This document shows, piece after piece, positions 5,952-14,602 of a stretch of 31,112 nt of DNA (position 1 is its first letter; each line of letters starts with the position of its first letter). The position numbers and the translations under genes were made by a program. The notes under the pieces are model-generated. The model searched no databases, was not told where the DNA came from, and saw only the letters and a program-made list of their open reading frames with translations. This stretch comes from CBDCWA01 sp046048295 (GTDB lineage: Bacteria; Pseudomonadota; Alphaproteobacteria; Rhizobiales; Hyphomicrobiaceae), in the NCBI GenBank assembly GCA_046048295.1, contig JBJOGJ010000011.1, positions 1 through 31,112 of the forward strand, written 5' to 3'.

Positions 5952-8060
5952 CTATCGCCCTTCGCGCCACCAGGCCAACGTCATCAGGAACAGCAGCGCT
6001 GCAAGCGCCAGTAGGCCTGTGAACATTTGCGTCAGCTTTACGCCGCGCGTCACTTCGGCGTTGCGGTCCTTCAGCCCCATCCAGCCGGTGCCCGACAGCA
6101 CCTTGGCAGAGGACAGCATCGTGATGCGCGGCAGCGTTACCGTTTCCGGTGCTGCGGTCGCCGTGCGGGTCCAGTAGACGCCCGCGCCGGTTGCCTCGGC
6201 GAGCGCCTGCATCCTGGTGTCCGTTGCGGTTACCTCCGACATCTCGCGCGGGTCGGCGATGCCCGCATGTGCGACGGCGGTCAGCGGCCCGGTCGTCGCC
6301 TCGGTCTGCATCTTGTAGAGCCCCGGCTCCTTCACATCGAGCACGATGCGCCAGAGGCCTGGGCCGGCCTGCTCGAGGTTGACTTCGGAAACGCGGCCGC
6401 CGGGCTCGGATACGGTTACCCGATCGACGCGGTCCTCCATCGATCGGCGCTCGATGGTGAGCTTCAGCCCTCTGGCCGATGCCGTCAGGCGCTCTTCCTC
6501 GAGGTCGGGCTCCTTCATCAGCCAATGTGCGAGGCGGCGAAGAAGATCCGTGTGCGGCCCGCCGCCGTCGAAGCCTCGTGCCCAGAGCCAGGCGTGGTCG
6601 GACGTCAGCAGCGCGACGCGGCCCTTGCCCTTGCGGTCGAGGATCAGGAGCGGCTTTTCCTGTGCTCCCTTCATGATCGTGCGCCCGCGTTCGGGGATCA
6701 CGTCCACCTGGCGGAACCAGCGGCCCCACGTGGAGTCGGACGTCTTGGCGCCGGGCAGCTCGCGCGTCACGGGATGCTTCATGCCCTGGTCGGTAAGGTT
6801 GGCCTTGAACGGCTCGGTCATCACCCGGCCCGAGGGCAGCGCCGGCAGCACGGGAAGGATCGGCGTGCGCACGAGGCTGCGCGGGCCGGCATAGTCGTCT
6901 CCCGCAGCGATCAGCAGCGCGCCGCCGTGCTGGCTCACATAGCGGTTGATGTTGTCGTAGTAGAGCAGCTGCAGGATACCGCGATGCTGGTAGCGGTCGA
7001 AGATGATCAGGTCGAACTCGCGGATCTTCTGCTCGAACAGTTCGCGGGTAGGAAAGGCAATCAGCGAGAGCTGGTTGATCGGAGTCATGTCCTGCTTCTC
7101 GGGCGGCCGCAGAATCGTGAAGTGCACGAGGTCGACGGCTGCGTCGGATTTCAGGAGGTTGCGCCAGGTGCGCTCGCCGGCGTGCGGTTCGCCCGAGACG
7201 AGAAGCACGCGCAGGTTTTCGCGCACGCCTTCCGCAGCTACGACGACGCGGTTGTTGGCTGTCGTCAGTTCGCCTTCGGTGGCTTCGAGTTCGACCTCGA
7301 GGATGTTGAGCCCGGCATGGGGAAACGGCATCGCGATGCGCAGGCGCTGATCGATGGTGGCGGTGCGGATCTGGTCGGCCGAGTCCTGACGGCGGATGCG
7401 CAGTGTCACTTCGCGCCCAGCGGAGCCGGAGCGGCCTGCCTCGCGCACGGCGATCTCGATTTCACGGGTCTGCCCGACGATGCCGAACTTGGGTGCGCTG
7501 ATGATTTCGATGCGGCGGTCGAATTCGCCCGGGCGGCCGGTCAACAAGGTGTGCACGGGGGCATCGAAACCGAGCGCTGCCGCCGACGCCGGTACGTCGT
7601 GGATCTGCCCATCCGTCACCATGATGACGCCGGCGAGCCGGTCAGGCGGTACGTTGGCCAGGGCCTGGTTGAGGTCGGTGAACAGGTTGGTTCCCGGTGT
7701 GGCGCTCTGCTCGGGTCGGGCGGCGGTGACCCATACCACCTCGAGTCCGTTGATCTCCTTCAGCTTCGCCTCGAGTTCGGTGCGGATGGCGGCTGCCTGT
7801 GCCGGTCGGCCGGCGAGCGTCTGGCTCGTGCTTTCGTCCAGCACGACGATGGCGATGTTTCCGAGGCTCTCGCGTTCCTCCTGCCGCAGCGTCGGATTTG
7901 CGAGGGCAAGCAGCAGCGCACCGAGTGCCGTTGCGCGCAGGATCGCGCCCGGCGAGCGCCGGTAGAGCAGCACCACAGCGAGCAGCACCGCCAGCACCGC
8001 CGCCGCCCAGAACAGCGGTATCGGGATCATCGGGGCAAAATCTACTGACCAGTGTGACAT
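5952..8060 (-). CDS. Large membrane protein of the MoxR operon (vWA/GATase-like)
   Basis: 702 residues, last gene of the four-gene operon. Two N-terminal helices (about 12-33 and 39-58) are followed by a large periplasmic or cytoplasmic region, and a final helix (about 678-698, MFTGLLALAALLFLMTLAWW) precedes the tail WREGR. Residues 72-79, VVLDESTS, resemble the metal-binding DxSxS of von Willebrand A domains. The stretch RYVSQHGGALLIAAGDDYAG resembles the glutamine-amidotransferase-like domains in such proteins. It starts 9 bases after the DUF4159 stop with AGGAAG as ribosome site. The family has no settled function; by context it is the membrane partner of a MoxR chaperone. Confidence 0.85.
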   Translation of the reverse strand: MSHWSVDFAPMIPIPLFWAAAVLAVLLAVVLLYRRSPGAILRATALGALLLALANPTLRQEERESLGNIAIVVLDESTSQTLAGRPAQAAAIRTELEAKLKEINGLEVVWVTAARPEQSATPGTNLFTDLNQALANVPPDRLAGVIMVTDGQIHDVPASAAALGFDAPVHTLLTGRPGEFDRRIEIISAPKFGIVGQTREIEIAVREAGRSGSAGREVTLRIRRQDSADQIRTATIDQRLRIAMPFPHAGLNILEVELEATEGELTTANNRVVVAAEGVRENLRVLLVSGEPHAGERTWRNLLKSDAAVDLVHFTILRPPEKQDMTPINQLSLIAFPTRELFEQKIREFDLIIFDRYQHRGILQLLYYDNINRYVSQHGGALLIAAGDDYAGPRSLVRTPILPVLPALPSGRVMTEPFKANLTDQGMKHPVTRELPGAKTSDSTWGRWFRQVDVIPERGRTIMKGAQEKPLLILDRKGKGRVALLTSDHAWLWARGFDGGGPHTDLLRRLAHWLMKEPDLEEERLTASARGLKLTIERRSMEDRVDRVTVSEPGGRVSEVNLEQAGPGLWRIVLDVKEPGLYKMQTEATTGPLTAVAHAGIADPREMSEVTATDTRMQALAEATGAGVYWTRTATAAPETVTLPRITMLSSAKVLSGTGWMGLKDRNAEVTRGVKLTQMFTGLLALAALLFLMTLAWWREGR

Positions 8061-8069
8061 TGGTTCTTC

Positions 8070-10961
8070 CTACTGGCCGAGGCGCTCCAGAAGCGCGGGT
8101 ATGTGGACCTGATCCGCCTTGTAATTGCCGGTGAGTGCATACATGGCGATGTTGATGCCGACTCGGAACGACATCTCGCGCTGGGAGGCGCCGCCGGGAA
8201 CGGTCGGGTACATCGGGCGGTTGGTCTCGTCGAGCGCCCAGGCGGCGGCCAGGTCGTTGGAGGTGACGAGAATAGTGCTCACGCCATCGGCGCGCCGGGC
8301 CTGGCGCCCATCGCCCGTACCGGCGGTGGCGGCCTCGACCCAGAGCTGGCCGCCGTCCCAGCGGCCGGGAAACGCCGTCAGCAGGTAGAACGACTTGGTG
8401 AGCACATGTCCTTCCGGTATGGGCTCGAGGCGCGGAATATCGAGCTTGCCGAGCAGGCGCTGCAGGGGCGTGCCCTCACCGGCCTCGACGCCGAAGGTAT
8501 TGGCGCCACCCTGTCCGAAGTCGCGCGTGTCGAAGATGATCATACCGCCCTGGCGCATGTAGGCATCCACCTTGGCAAGGGTCTTGGCGTCGAGTGTGGT
8601 CGCCGTCGCCGGTACCGGCCAGTAGAGCACCGGGAAGAACGCGATCTCGTCGCGCTCGATCTCGACGGGCATGGGGTCGCCCGGTTCGATCGCCGTGCGG
8701 GCATTGAGGACCTTGGCGAGGCCCGATAGCCCGGCGCGAGAGGTCTCGTCGATGCGCTGGTCGCCGGAGAGCACGTAGCCGAAGGTCACCTTGCTGGTCG
8801 CCTGGACGGCGCGTGCAATGTCGAGTTCCGCGCTATTCGCGTTGGCTGTCGATTGCGCGTGTGCGGTGTGCGATGCCATGACGGCTATCAATCCAAGCAG
8901 CGGTACGGCGAGCACGGCGGCGAGGGTGGCGGCCCGTGCGGCGGCGCGGCGGGTGAACAGCGCACCGAGGCTGCCGGCCTGCAGCAAGAGTACCGCAACG
9001 ATGTCCGTGAACAGCAACGCTAGCGCAACGGCGAACAGCGTCGGCTTGAGCGGCGTCGACACTTGGCTCTGATAGGCGCGGCGCTCGGCGCCGGCAGGCA
9101 ATGCGGGTAGTGGTTTCAAGATCGTCTTCTGGTTGGCGACGTTGAGGGCGCGTGGCGCGGATTTCGGGCCGTAGTAGCCAGGCGGATGGTCGAGGCCCGG
9201 CGTGGTTTTCGTGAAGGCGGATGCAGCGATCGGCCGTGCGGTTGGAGGCGGTGTCCTAAGCGTTCCGAAGCCGTCGAGAACTTGCACCGGGGTGAGCACG
9301 TTCTTCTCGTTGCCGGATGCCATCGCCGGCGCACCGTCAGCTGCACTTTCGACGGCTTCGCCAGAGCCGCCGAGGCGGCCGAGCGTCGAAAGACGCCGCA
9401 ACATCTCGACGAATAGTCCCGATAGCGGCAGGTTCGACCATTCCGCATTGGCGGTGATGTGGAACAGGACGAGTTGACCGTTTTCGCGTGCTGCCGCAGT
9501 GACGAGCGGCGTGCCGTCGGTCAGCCGGGCCCAGACCTTTGCATCTGTTCCCATGCGTGCAGGGTCGGCGAGAACCTGGCGATTGATCGTGACGTCCGGC
9601 GTCACGGGAAGCCCTGCGAACGGGCTGTCGTCTGGCAGCGGCGCGAGCGGCTGCGGCGTCGACCAGGACAGTGCGCCGCCGAGTGCGCGGCCACCGAGCC
9701 GTAGCGGCACCGGCAACAGATTGTCGCCGCCCTTTTCCAGGCGGGGACCGGCGAAGCGCACGAGCACGCCGCCCTTCTCCACCCACTTGCCCAGGCGCTC
9801 GGCGACGTCGTCCGTCAGGGTGCCGACGTCGGCCATTATGATCACGGTTGAATTCTGGTTGAGTGCGGTGTCGATGTTCTCGACGATGTTGGCGCTGTTC
9901 GGTTCTACCACCTCGGCGAATGGTCTTATCGCCCGGGCGATGTAGTACAGCGGTCCGAGCAGCGGCTGCGCCTGTTCCTGGCTGGCGCCGCCGATGATGG
10001 CAATGCGCTGCCAGCGGGAGCGTGCGTCGATCAGGTGTACGCTGCCTGCGGAAGGATTGGCCGACACGGCAATCCGGAACACCTGGTTGCGGAGTTCGAG
10101 CGGCAGCTCGAATGCCGTCCTGGTGGAGGTGGCGCCAGCGGCGAAATCGAACCGTGCCTCGCCCAGTCGCTGGCCGCGCTGGGAGTAGGCATGCAGGAAG
10201 CCGCCCCGCTCGACGCCGCCCGGCCGGGTTACGATGGCTTCGAGCCGTCCCGCCTTGCCGAGGTCGGCTGCGACGGCGAGCGGTTCTTCGCCGCGGCCAG
10301 CTTCCACCACGGTGACGCCTGCATCGGCGAGCTTCGCCATCCGGTCCAGAACCGGTTGCACGTCAGCCTCGTGCATCAGCCCGTCGGTCAGCCAGACGAG
10401 TGAGATGCCGGTGCGGCCCGCAACGGCCTTCTCCACGGCACCAAGGGCGGCGAGGCGGTCCGGGGCGTAGGGTTGAGGCTGGATCGCGGCGGCCGTGGAT
10501 GCAGCATCGTTCGGCGCTTCGACCCGGGCAACCGGCGTCCGGCTGGTCAATGCCGTCGGAGCGACGACGACGCTGCGTGACGTGCTCTGGGCCTCAGCGA
10601 TGAGGCGGTCCAGCATGGTCGTGCGATTGGACCAGCCGCTCGCAGCTGCCCAGGTATTGTCGACGACCAGCACCATCGGGCCCTTGCCGGCGACACCGCC
10701 GGCGCGGTTCGGATTGAGGACGGGGTCGGCCAGCGCCAGGATCACGAGACCGGCGGCGAGCAGGCGGATCAGCATCAGCCACCAGGGTGTCTTGGCGGGC
10801 TGCTTCTCCTCGTTCTCCAGGCCAGCCAGGATGCGGGTCGGGGGAAAGATCACCTGCTTCGGGCGCGGCGGCACGGTGCGCAGCAGCCAGTAAATGATCG
10901 GCAGCGCGAGCAGGCCCGTCAGCAGCCATGGACTGAGGAATGCGAGGGGGCCAAGGCTCAT
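8070..10961 (-). CDS. DUF4159 protein with N-terminal BatA-like domain
   Basis: 963 residues. The N-terminus (LLTGLLALPIIYWLLRTVPP, then PWWLMLIRLLAAGLVILALADP) is the paired-helix start of BatA-like proteins. A vWA-like region follows (MVLVVDNTWAAASGW, where the metal-site residues are poorly kept). Another pair of helices lies at about 640-700, and the C-terminal DUF4159 domain at about 715-960 (TFGYVLSGDQRIDETSRAGL ... IAFFPVLYWPVP ... YMRQGGMIIFDTRDFG). The second helix of the pair ends in ASHTAHAQ, like an internal signal peptide. The start ATG overlaps the DUF58 stop by 4 bases, implying translational coupling. It probably anchors the MoxR/DUF58 system in the membrane. Confidence 0.9.
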   Translation of the reverse strand: MSLGPLAFLSPWLLTGLLALPIIYWLLRTVPPRPKQVIFPPTRILAGLENEEKQPAKTPWWLMLIRLLAAGLVILALADPVLNPNRAGGVAGKGPMVLVVDNTWAAASGWSNRTTMLDRLIAEAQSTSRSVVVAPTALTSRTPVARVEAPNDAASTAAAIQPQPYAPDRLAALGAVEKAVAGRTGISLVWLTDGLMHEADVQPVLDRMAKLADAGVTVVEAGRGEEPLAVAADLGKAGRLEAIVTRPGGVERGGFLHAYSQRGQRLGEARFDFAAGATSTRTAFELPLELRNQVFRIAVSANPSAGSVHLIDARSRWQRIAIIGGASQEQAQPLLGPLYYIARAIRPFAEVVEPNSANIVENIDTALNQNSTVIIMADVGTLTDDVAERLGKWVEKGGVLVRFAGPRLEKGGDNLLPVPLRLGGRALGGALSWSTPQPLAPLPDDSPFAGLPVTPDVTINRQVLADPARMGTDAKVWARLTDGTPLVTAAARENGQLVLFHITANAEWSNLPLSGLFVEMLRRLSTLGRLGGSGEAVESAADGAPAMASGNEKNVLTPVQVLDGFGTLRTPPPTARPIAASAFTKTTPGLDHPPGYYGPKSAPRALNVANQKTILKPLPALPAGAERRAYQSQVSTPLKPTLFAVALALLFTDIVAVLLLQAGSLGALFTRRAAARAATLAAVLAVPLLGLIAVMASHTAHAQSTANANSAELDIARAVQATSKVTFGYVLSGDQRIDETSRAGLSGLAKVLNARTAIEPGDPMPVEIERDEIAFFPVLYWPVPATATTLDAKTLAKVDAYMRQGGMIIFDTRDFGQGGANTFGVEAGEGTPLQRLLGKLDIPRLEPIPEGHVLTKSFYLLTAFPGRWDGGQLWVEAATAGTGDGRQARRADGVSTILVTSNDLAAAWALDETNRPMYPTVPGGASQREMSFRVGINIAMYALTGNYKADQVHIPALLERLGQ

Positions 10962-11917
10962 GACTGTGCTCCCTCGGGCATGAAACGATATCCCTGGCCG
11001 CCACTGCCGATACGCATGATGATCGACAGGAGCGGCTCGGCCGCGGACCGGTCGGTGTGGTGGACGAGCAGTGACCAGCCAAGGCGGCGTACCATGGATT
11101 GCAGGGCGTCCCTGTGTGCGGCGAGCCTGTCCTGGTAGCGTTGGCGCAGGGACTCGGCGCGATCCGCGATCCAGTGGAGATTGTCTTCAAGCCCGACGAA
11201 CTCGGTGCGCCCGGTGTAGGGCAGCGTTTCCTCGGCGGGGTCCATCACCTGGATCAGGTGTCCGGATATTCCCGTCGATGCCAACCGCTCGATGCGTTCG
11301 GCGATCTTCTCGACCGGGTCGAGGAAGTCGCTGATGAGGATCGCACCCGAGTAGCGCGGCAGATGCTCTGGCGGTGGCAGGCTCGACTGCAGAATGGTGT
11401 CGTGGAAGTGGGTGACGATCGACTCCGCCAGCCGCGTTGTCGCCTTGCGGCTTGCCATCGGTCGTGTCAGTCCCATCAGCGCGATACGCTCGCCGCCGCG
11501 TACGAGGAGGTCGGCCAGCGCAAGCGTGAGCACGATGGCGCGGTCGCGCTTGGTTGTCTCGGACAGGTGACTGCGGAAGTCCATCGATTCCGACAGATCT
11601 GGCCAGAGCCACAGCGTATGCGCCGCCTCCCACTCGCGTTCGCGTACATAGATATGATCGGAGCTGGCGGAGCGCCGCCAGTCAATCGCTGTCGAAGGAT
11701 CTGTCTGCTCGTATTGGCGAAACTGCCAGAACGTTTCGCCGGGTCCGGCCCGCCGCCGTCCATGCAGCCCATGCGCAACGGTATTGGAGATGCGCGTCGC
11801 CTCGAGCAGCAGCTCGGGAAGGCGGCTCGCGACGTCGTAGGCCTCGCCTTCGAGTGCGAAGACCTCGGCGCTGCGATCCCTGTTGCGGCCGGACAGCGGC
11901 CAACCGGTACCTGCCAC
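10958..11917 (-). CDS. DUF58 domain protein, MoxR partner
   Basis: 319 residues. GTG start at 11917 with GGAG upstream, 6 bases after the moxR stop. The diagnostic DUF58 region is clear: GETFWQFRQYEQTDPSTAIDW, then RRSASSDHIYVREREWE. A vWA-type metal motif, DLSESM, is intact at residues 107-112. DUF58 proteins are cytoplasmic partners of MoxR AAA+ ATPases and are thought to pass clients or metal to them; this is family knowledge, not shown here. There is no membrane segment. The stop overlaps the start of the DUF4159 gene by 4 bases. Confidence 0.93.
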   Translation of the reverse strand: MAGTGWPLSGRNRDRSAEVFALEGEAYDVASRLPELLLEATRISNTVAHGLHGRRRAGPGETFWQFRQYEQTDPSTAIDWRRSASSDHIYVREREWEAAHTLWLWPDLSESMDFRSHLSETTKRDRAIVLTLALADLLVRGGERIALMGLTRPMASRKATTRLAESIVTHFHDTILQSSLPPPEHLPRYSGAILISDFLDPVEKIAERIERLASTGISGHLIQVMDPAEETLPYTGRTEFVGLEDNLHWIADRAESLRQRYQDRLAAHRDALQSMVRRLGWSLLVHHTDRSAAEPLLSIIMRIGSGGQGYRFMPEGAQS

Positions 11918-11923
11918 GCGGAA

Positions 11924-12922
11924 CTACTCCACCTTCTGGACCAGCTCTTCGATGACGCTCGCCACGTCTCTTCCTTCGGTGCGTGCGGCGAACGACAGAG
12001 CCATTCGGTGCTTCAGCACCGGTTCGGCCAGCGCCACGACGTCGTCGATCGATGGCGCGAGGCGCCCGTCGACAAGGGCCTTGGCGCGTATGGCGAGCAT
12101 CAGCGCCTGGCTGGCGCGCGGCCCCGGGCCCCATGCGATCAGGCGGTTGGCTGTATCGCCTGCCTCGGGTTCCGGGCGGGCCGAGCGGACGAGCCGCAGC
12201 ACGGCGTCGACGACCTTGTCCGGCACGGGGATCTGGCGCACCAGCCGCTGCGCCGCCATCAGCTCTTCCGGTGTAATGATCGCCTCGAGCCGGCGTTGCT
12301 CGGTGCCGGTGGTCGCAAGCAGCATGCGGCGCTCGGCAGCAAGGTCCGGATAGGTTACGTCGATCTGCAGCAGGAACCGGTCGAGCTGCGCTTCAGGGAG
12401 CGGGTAGGTGCCCTCCTGCTCGAGCGGATTCTGCGTTGCCAGCACGTGGAAAGGTCGCGGGACGTCGTGCCGGCGGCCGGCGACGGAGACGTGATGCTCC
12501 TGCATGGCCTGCAGCAGTGCCGACTGGGTCTTCGGCGAAGCGCGGTTGATTTCGTCCGCCATCAGGAGCTGGGTGAAGATCGGCCCCGGGATGAAGCGGA
12601 ACGAGCGGCCCTGTCCGGCATTGTCCTCCAGGACCTCGGAGCCGATGATATCCGACGGCATCAGGTCCGGTGTGAACTGGATGCGCTTGGCGTCGAGGCC
12701 GAGAACCGTGCCGAGTGTCTCGACGAGCAGCGTCTTGGCGAGGCCGGGCACACCGATCAGCAGCGCATGGCCACCCGACAAGATCGTCACAAGCGTGCGT
12801 TCGATCACGAGATCCTGACCGAAGATGACTCCGGCTGCGGCTTCGTGTACGCGCTTCAGCCGCTCACCGGCGGCCTCGATACGCGGGACGATGTTCTCGT
12901 CCGTCTGGATGAGTGTGGTCAT
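11924..12922 (-). CDS. MoxR-family AAA+ ATPase
   Basis: 332 residues, the normal length. Walker A GVPGLAKT at 57-64, Walker B LLMADEIN at 119-126, sensor-1 region ATQNP at 162-166 and an arginine-finger motif LDRF near 180-183 are all present. MoxR ATPases act as chaperones in assembly or metal loading of protein complexes. First gene of the operon running down to 5952, with gaps or overlaps of under 10 bases. A TATAGT sequence (12929-12934 on the other strand) ends exactly 6 nt before the ATG, so transcription could begin at or near the start codon. A weak AGG lies at about -6. Confidence 0.96.
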   Translation of the reverse strand: MTTLIQTDENIVPRIEAAGERLKRVHEAAAGVIFGQDLVIERTLVTILSGGHALLIGVPGLAKTLLVETLGTVLGLDAKRIQFTPDLMPSDIIGSEVLEDNAGQGRSFRFIPGPIFTQLLMADEINRASPKTQSALLQAMQEHHVSVAGRRHDVPRPFHVLATQNPLEQEGTYPLPEAQLDRFLLQIDVTYPDLAAERRMLLATTGTEQRRLEAIITPEELMAAQRLVRQIPVPDKVVDAVLRLVRSARPEPEAGDTANRLIAWGPGPRASQALMLAIRAKALVDGRLAPSIDDVVALAEPVLKHRMALSFAARTEGRDVASVIEELVQKVE

Positions 12923-12928
12923 GCACCT

Positions 12929-12934
12929 ACTATA
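12929..12934 (-). promoter_or_regulatory. Candidate -10 box of the MoxR operon
   Basis: TATAGT on the minus strand, separated from the moxR ATG by six bases. A start site 7 nt downstream would be the A of the ATG. There is no convincing -35 hexamer, so the call rests on the -10 match only. Confidence 0.3.
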
Positions 12935-13038
12935 AGTCTGGTGTCCTGGCTCAGGAACACTGTTTCTGCCAAAGTGGTGACAATAAGGAGCAACGGCCGG
13001 CGACGCCAGAGCCCAATTCTCAACCTAGCGCGGACGTG

Positions 13039-13617
13039 ATGACGGATCAGCCGGAAAACAAGGGGGGGATACAACCGGCCGTATCGCCGGGGGAAGGTTT
13101 CGCCGGCTTGCTCCTTGCTGCGGAGGCCAATCCGCTGCCGCCCGTCGAAAGCTGGAACCCGCCCTACTGTGGCGACGTCGGCTTCGAGATCCGGCGCGAC
13201 GGGACATGGTTCTACCGGTCGAGTCCGATCGGACGCCGGCGCCTTGTAAAATTGTTTTCCCGCATACTCCGGCGCGACCCTGACGGTTGCCACTATCTCG
13301 TCACGCCGGTCGAGAAGGTGCTCGTGCACGTGGAGGACGCGCCGTTCCTTGCGGTCGAGATGGAGGTTTCCGGCGCCGGCTCGGAACAACAGCTCTCGTT
13401 CCGGACCAACGTCGACGATGTCGTCCGCTGCGACAGCGAGCATCCGCTCAGGTTTGCGGCCGACGCGCACGGAGGCTTGAAGCCGTACCTTCGCGTCAGG
13501 GGCGGCCTCGACGCACTCGCAACGCGCGCTGTCGCCTATGAACTCATGGGACTTGTCGTCGAACGTGACGACAAGCCAGGTCTGTGGAGCGGCGGCGTCT
13601 GGTTCGAAGTTTCCTGA
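13039..13617 (+). CDS. DUF1285 domain-containing protein
   Basis: 192 residues from ATG 13039, the usual family length. An open frame extends back to 12913, but that leader has no ribosome site and would overlap the moxR start. The middle (PPYCGDVGFEIRRDGTWFYRSSPIGRRRLVKLFSRILRRDPDG, followed by YLVTPVEKVLVHVEDAPFLAVEM) is the DUF1285 signature. The end (ALATRAVAYELMGLVVE ... LWSGGVWFEV) is also typical. Function unknown. In relatives it is, as I recall, commonly followed by a NUDIX hydrolase and cca; here those lie 4 kb away in the opposite orientation. It is divergent from the MoxR operon. Confidence 0.92.
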   Translation: MTDQPENKGGIQPAVSPGEGFAGLLLAAEANPLPPVESWNPPYCGDVGFEIRRDGTWFYRSSPIGRRRLVKLFSRILRRDPDGCHYLVTPVEKVLVHVEDAPFLAVEMEVSGAGSEQQLSFRTNVDDVVRCDSEHPLRFAADAHGGLKPYLRVRGGLDALATRAVAYELMGLVVERDDKPGLWSGGVWFEVS

Positions 13618-13624
13618 ACGGAGT

Positions 13625-13894
13625 TCAGTTTATCGAGAAGCGGCCTTCCAGGATTCGGACCTCGCTGGCGCCGATCAGCTTCCTGTGTGCTACGCGGACC
13701 TGATGCAGCTTGCCGTCCAGGTTGTCCTGCCAGAATTCCAGAAAACCTATCAGTCGCGGGAACTTGGGCGCCAGATCGTAGTCCTGCCAGACGTAACTCT
13801 GCAGCAGGGCCGGGAAATCCGGCATGTGGTACAGGATCTCGGCGGTCGTCAGGCTGTAGCCTTCGAGCTGACGTTTGAAATGCCGATCGGCCAT
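13625..13894 (-). CDS. usg: Usg family protein
   Basis: 89 residues. The sequence FKRQLEGYSLTTAEILYHMPDFPALLQSYVWQDYDLAPKFPRLIGF and LHQVRVAHRKLIGASEVR match the Usg-like family, a small protein first noted beside tryptophan genes in alphaproteobacteria. Its function is unknown. A near-ideal Shine-Dalgarno, GGAGGTGA, lies 7 nt before the ATG. It is convergent with DUF1285 (7-base gap) and divergent from groES. No trp genes are in the window. Confidence 0.93.
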   Translation of the reverse strand: MADRHFKRQLEGYSLTTAEILYHMPDFPALLQSYVWQDYDLAPKFPRLIGFLEFWQDNLDGKLHQVRVAHRKLIGASEVRILEGRFSIN

Positions 13895-14056
13895 GGGTCT
13901 CTCACCTCCAGCAGTTGTCCTTTCGGGAACCGCCGAGGCCGGCGGCCCCTCATCGACGAATCTATCCGAAAACCGGCTTCATGAAAACAAAAATTCATAT
14001 ATTTCAGCTTGTTATCACTTCTCTGCAATGGCTGCTAACAAATCCGTATCAGGCCT

Positions 14057-14083
14057 TTAGCACTCTCTACTTGACAGTGCTAA
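14057..14083 (+). promoter_or_regulatory. CIRCE operator of groESL
   Basis: TTAGCACTC, nine bases, then CAGTGCTAA. This matches the HrcA-binding CIRCE consensus (TTAGCACTC-N9-GAGTGCTAA) except for one base in the right arm. It sits 130 bases upstream of groES. HrcA binding here would repress the operon at normal temperature. No hrcA is in the window. Confidence 0.93.
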
Positions 14084-14098
14084 CAAGTGGTCACATAT
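14071..14098 (+). promoter_or_regulatory. Candidate groESL promoter
   Basis: TTGACA at 14071-14076 lies inside the CIRCE element, and ACATAT at 14093-14098 could be the -10 with a 16-nt spacer. The CTTGAC start also fits the alphaproteobacterial heat-shock sigma factor consensus. HrcA bound to CIRCE would cover the -35. The exact -10 is uncertain. Confidence 0.6.
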
Positions 14099-14213
14099 CA
14101 CAGGCGCGTGGCGAGGGTGGATGGAGACGACGTCAGCCCCATCTGCCCGGCCTGCACCGCGATCTATCGAATAGAACCGATACAACAGCAGATTGAAGAA
14201 CGAGGTTGGAGCC

Positions 14214-14531
14214 ATGAAGTTTCGTCCTCTGCATGACCGTGTCGTCGTGCGGCGTATCGATGAAGAGCAGAAGACAGCCGGTGGCATCATCATCCCCGAC
14301 ACCGCGAAGGAAAAGCCGATGCAGGGAGAAGTCGTCTCTGTCGGTCCTGGTGCACGCGACGATTCCGGCACTGTCGTCGCGCTGGATGTGAAACCCGGCG
14401 ACTGCGTGCTGTTTGGCAAGTGGTCTGGCACCGAGGTCAAGATCGACGGCGAAGAGCTGCTGATCATGAAGGAGAGCGACATACTCGGCGTTCTCGAAGG
14501 CGCTGCCGGTAAGGCCAAGAAGGCTGCCTGA
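14214..14531 (+). CDS. groES: Co-chaperonin GroES
   Basis: 105 residues from ATG 14214 (MKFRPLHDRVVVRRID), with GGAG upstream; an earlier in-frame start at 14193 adds seven residues and is not typical. GroES forms the heptameric lid of the GroEL folding chamber. The mobile loop (EEQKTAGGIIIPDTAKEKP) and the ends of the fold (QGEVVSVGPG, LLIMKESDILGVLE) are intact. A short basic tail, GKAKKAA, follows. First gene of the groESL operon, 71 bases before groEL, under a CIRCE operator. Confidence 0.98.
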   Translation: MKFRPLHDRVVVRRIDEEQKTAGGIIIPDTAKEKPMQGEVVSVGPGARDDSGTVVALDVKPGDCVLFGKWSGTEVKIDGEELLIMKESDILGVLEGAAGKAKKAA

Positions 14532-14602
14532 GCCGGTACGAGAACCTCGAAAGACAAGTCAATTCCCGCCCGCACCGTCGGGCGAAAAGAAAGGCATCTG
14601 AA

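Noticed and set aside
6027..8048. 673-codon open frame antisense to the large membrane-protein gene
   Set aside because: Arg-, Gly-, His-rich composition typical of high-GC shadow frames, no recognisable domain, and fully covered by a gene with clear family features.
11099..13039. 646-codon plus-strand frame across the DUF58 and MoxR genes
   Set aside because: Antisense shadow of two well-supported genes; no domain or ribosome site.
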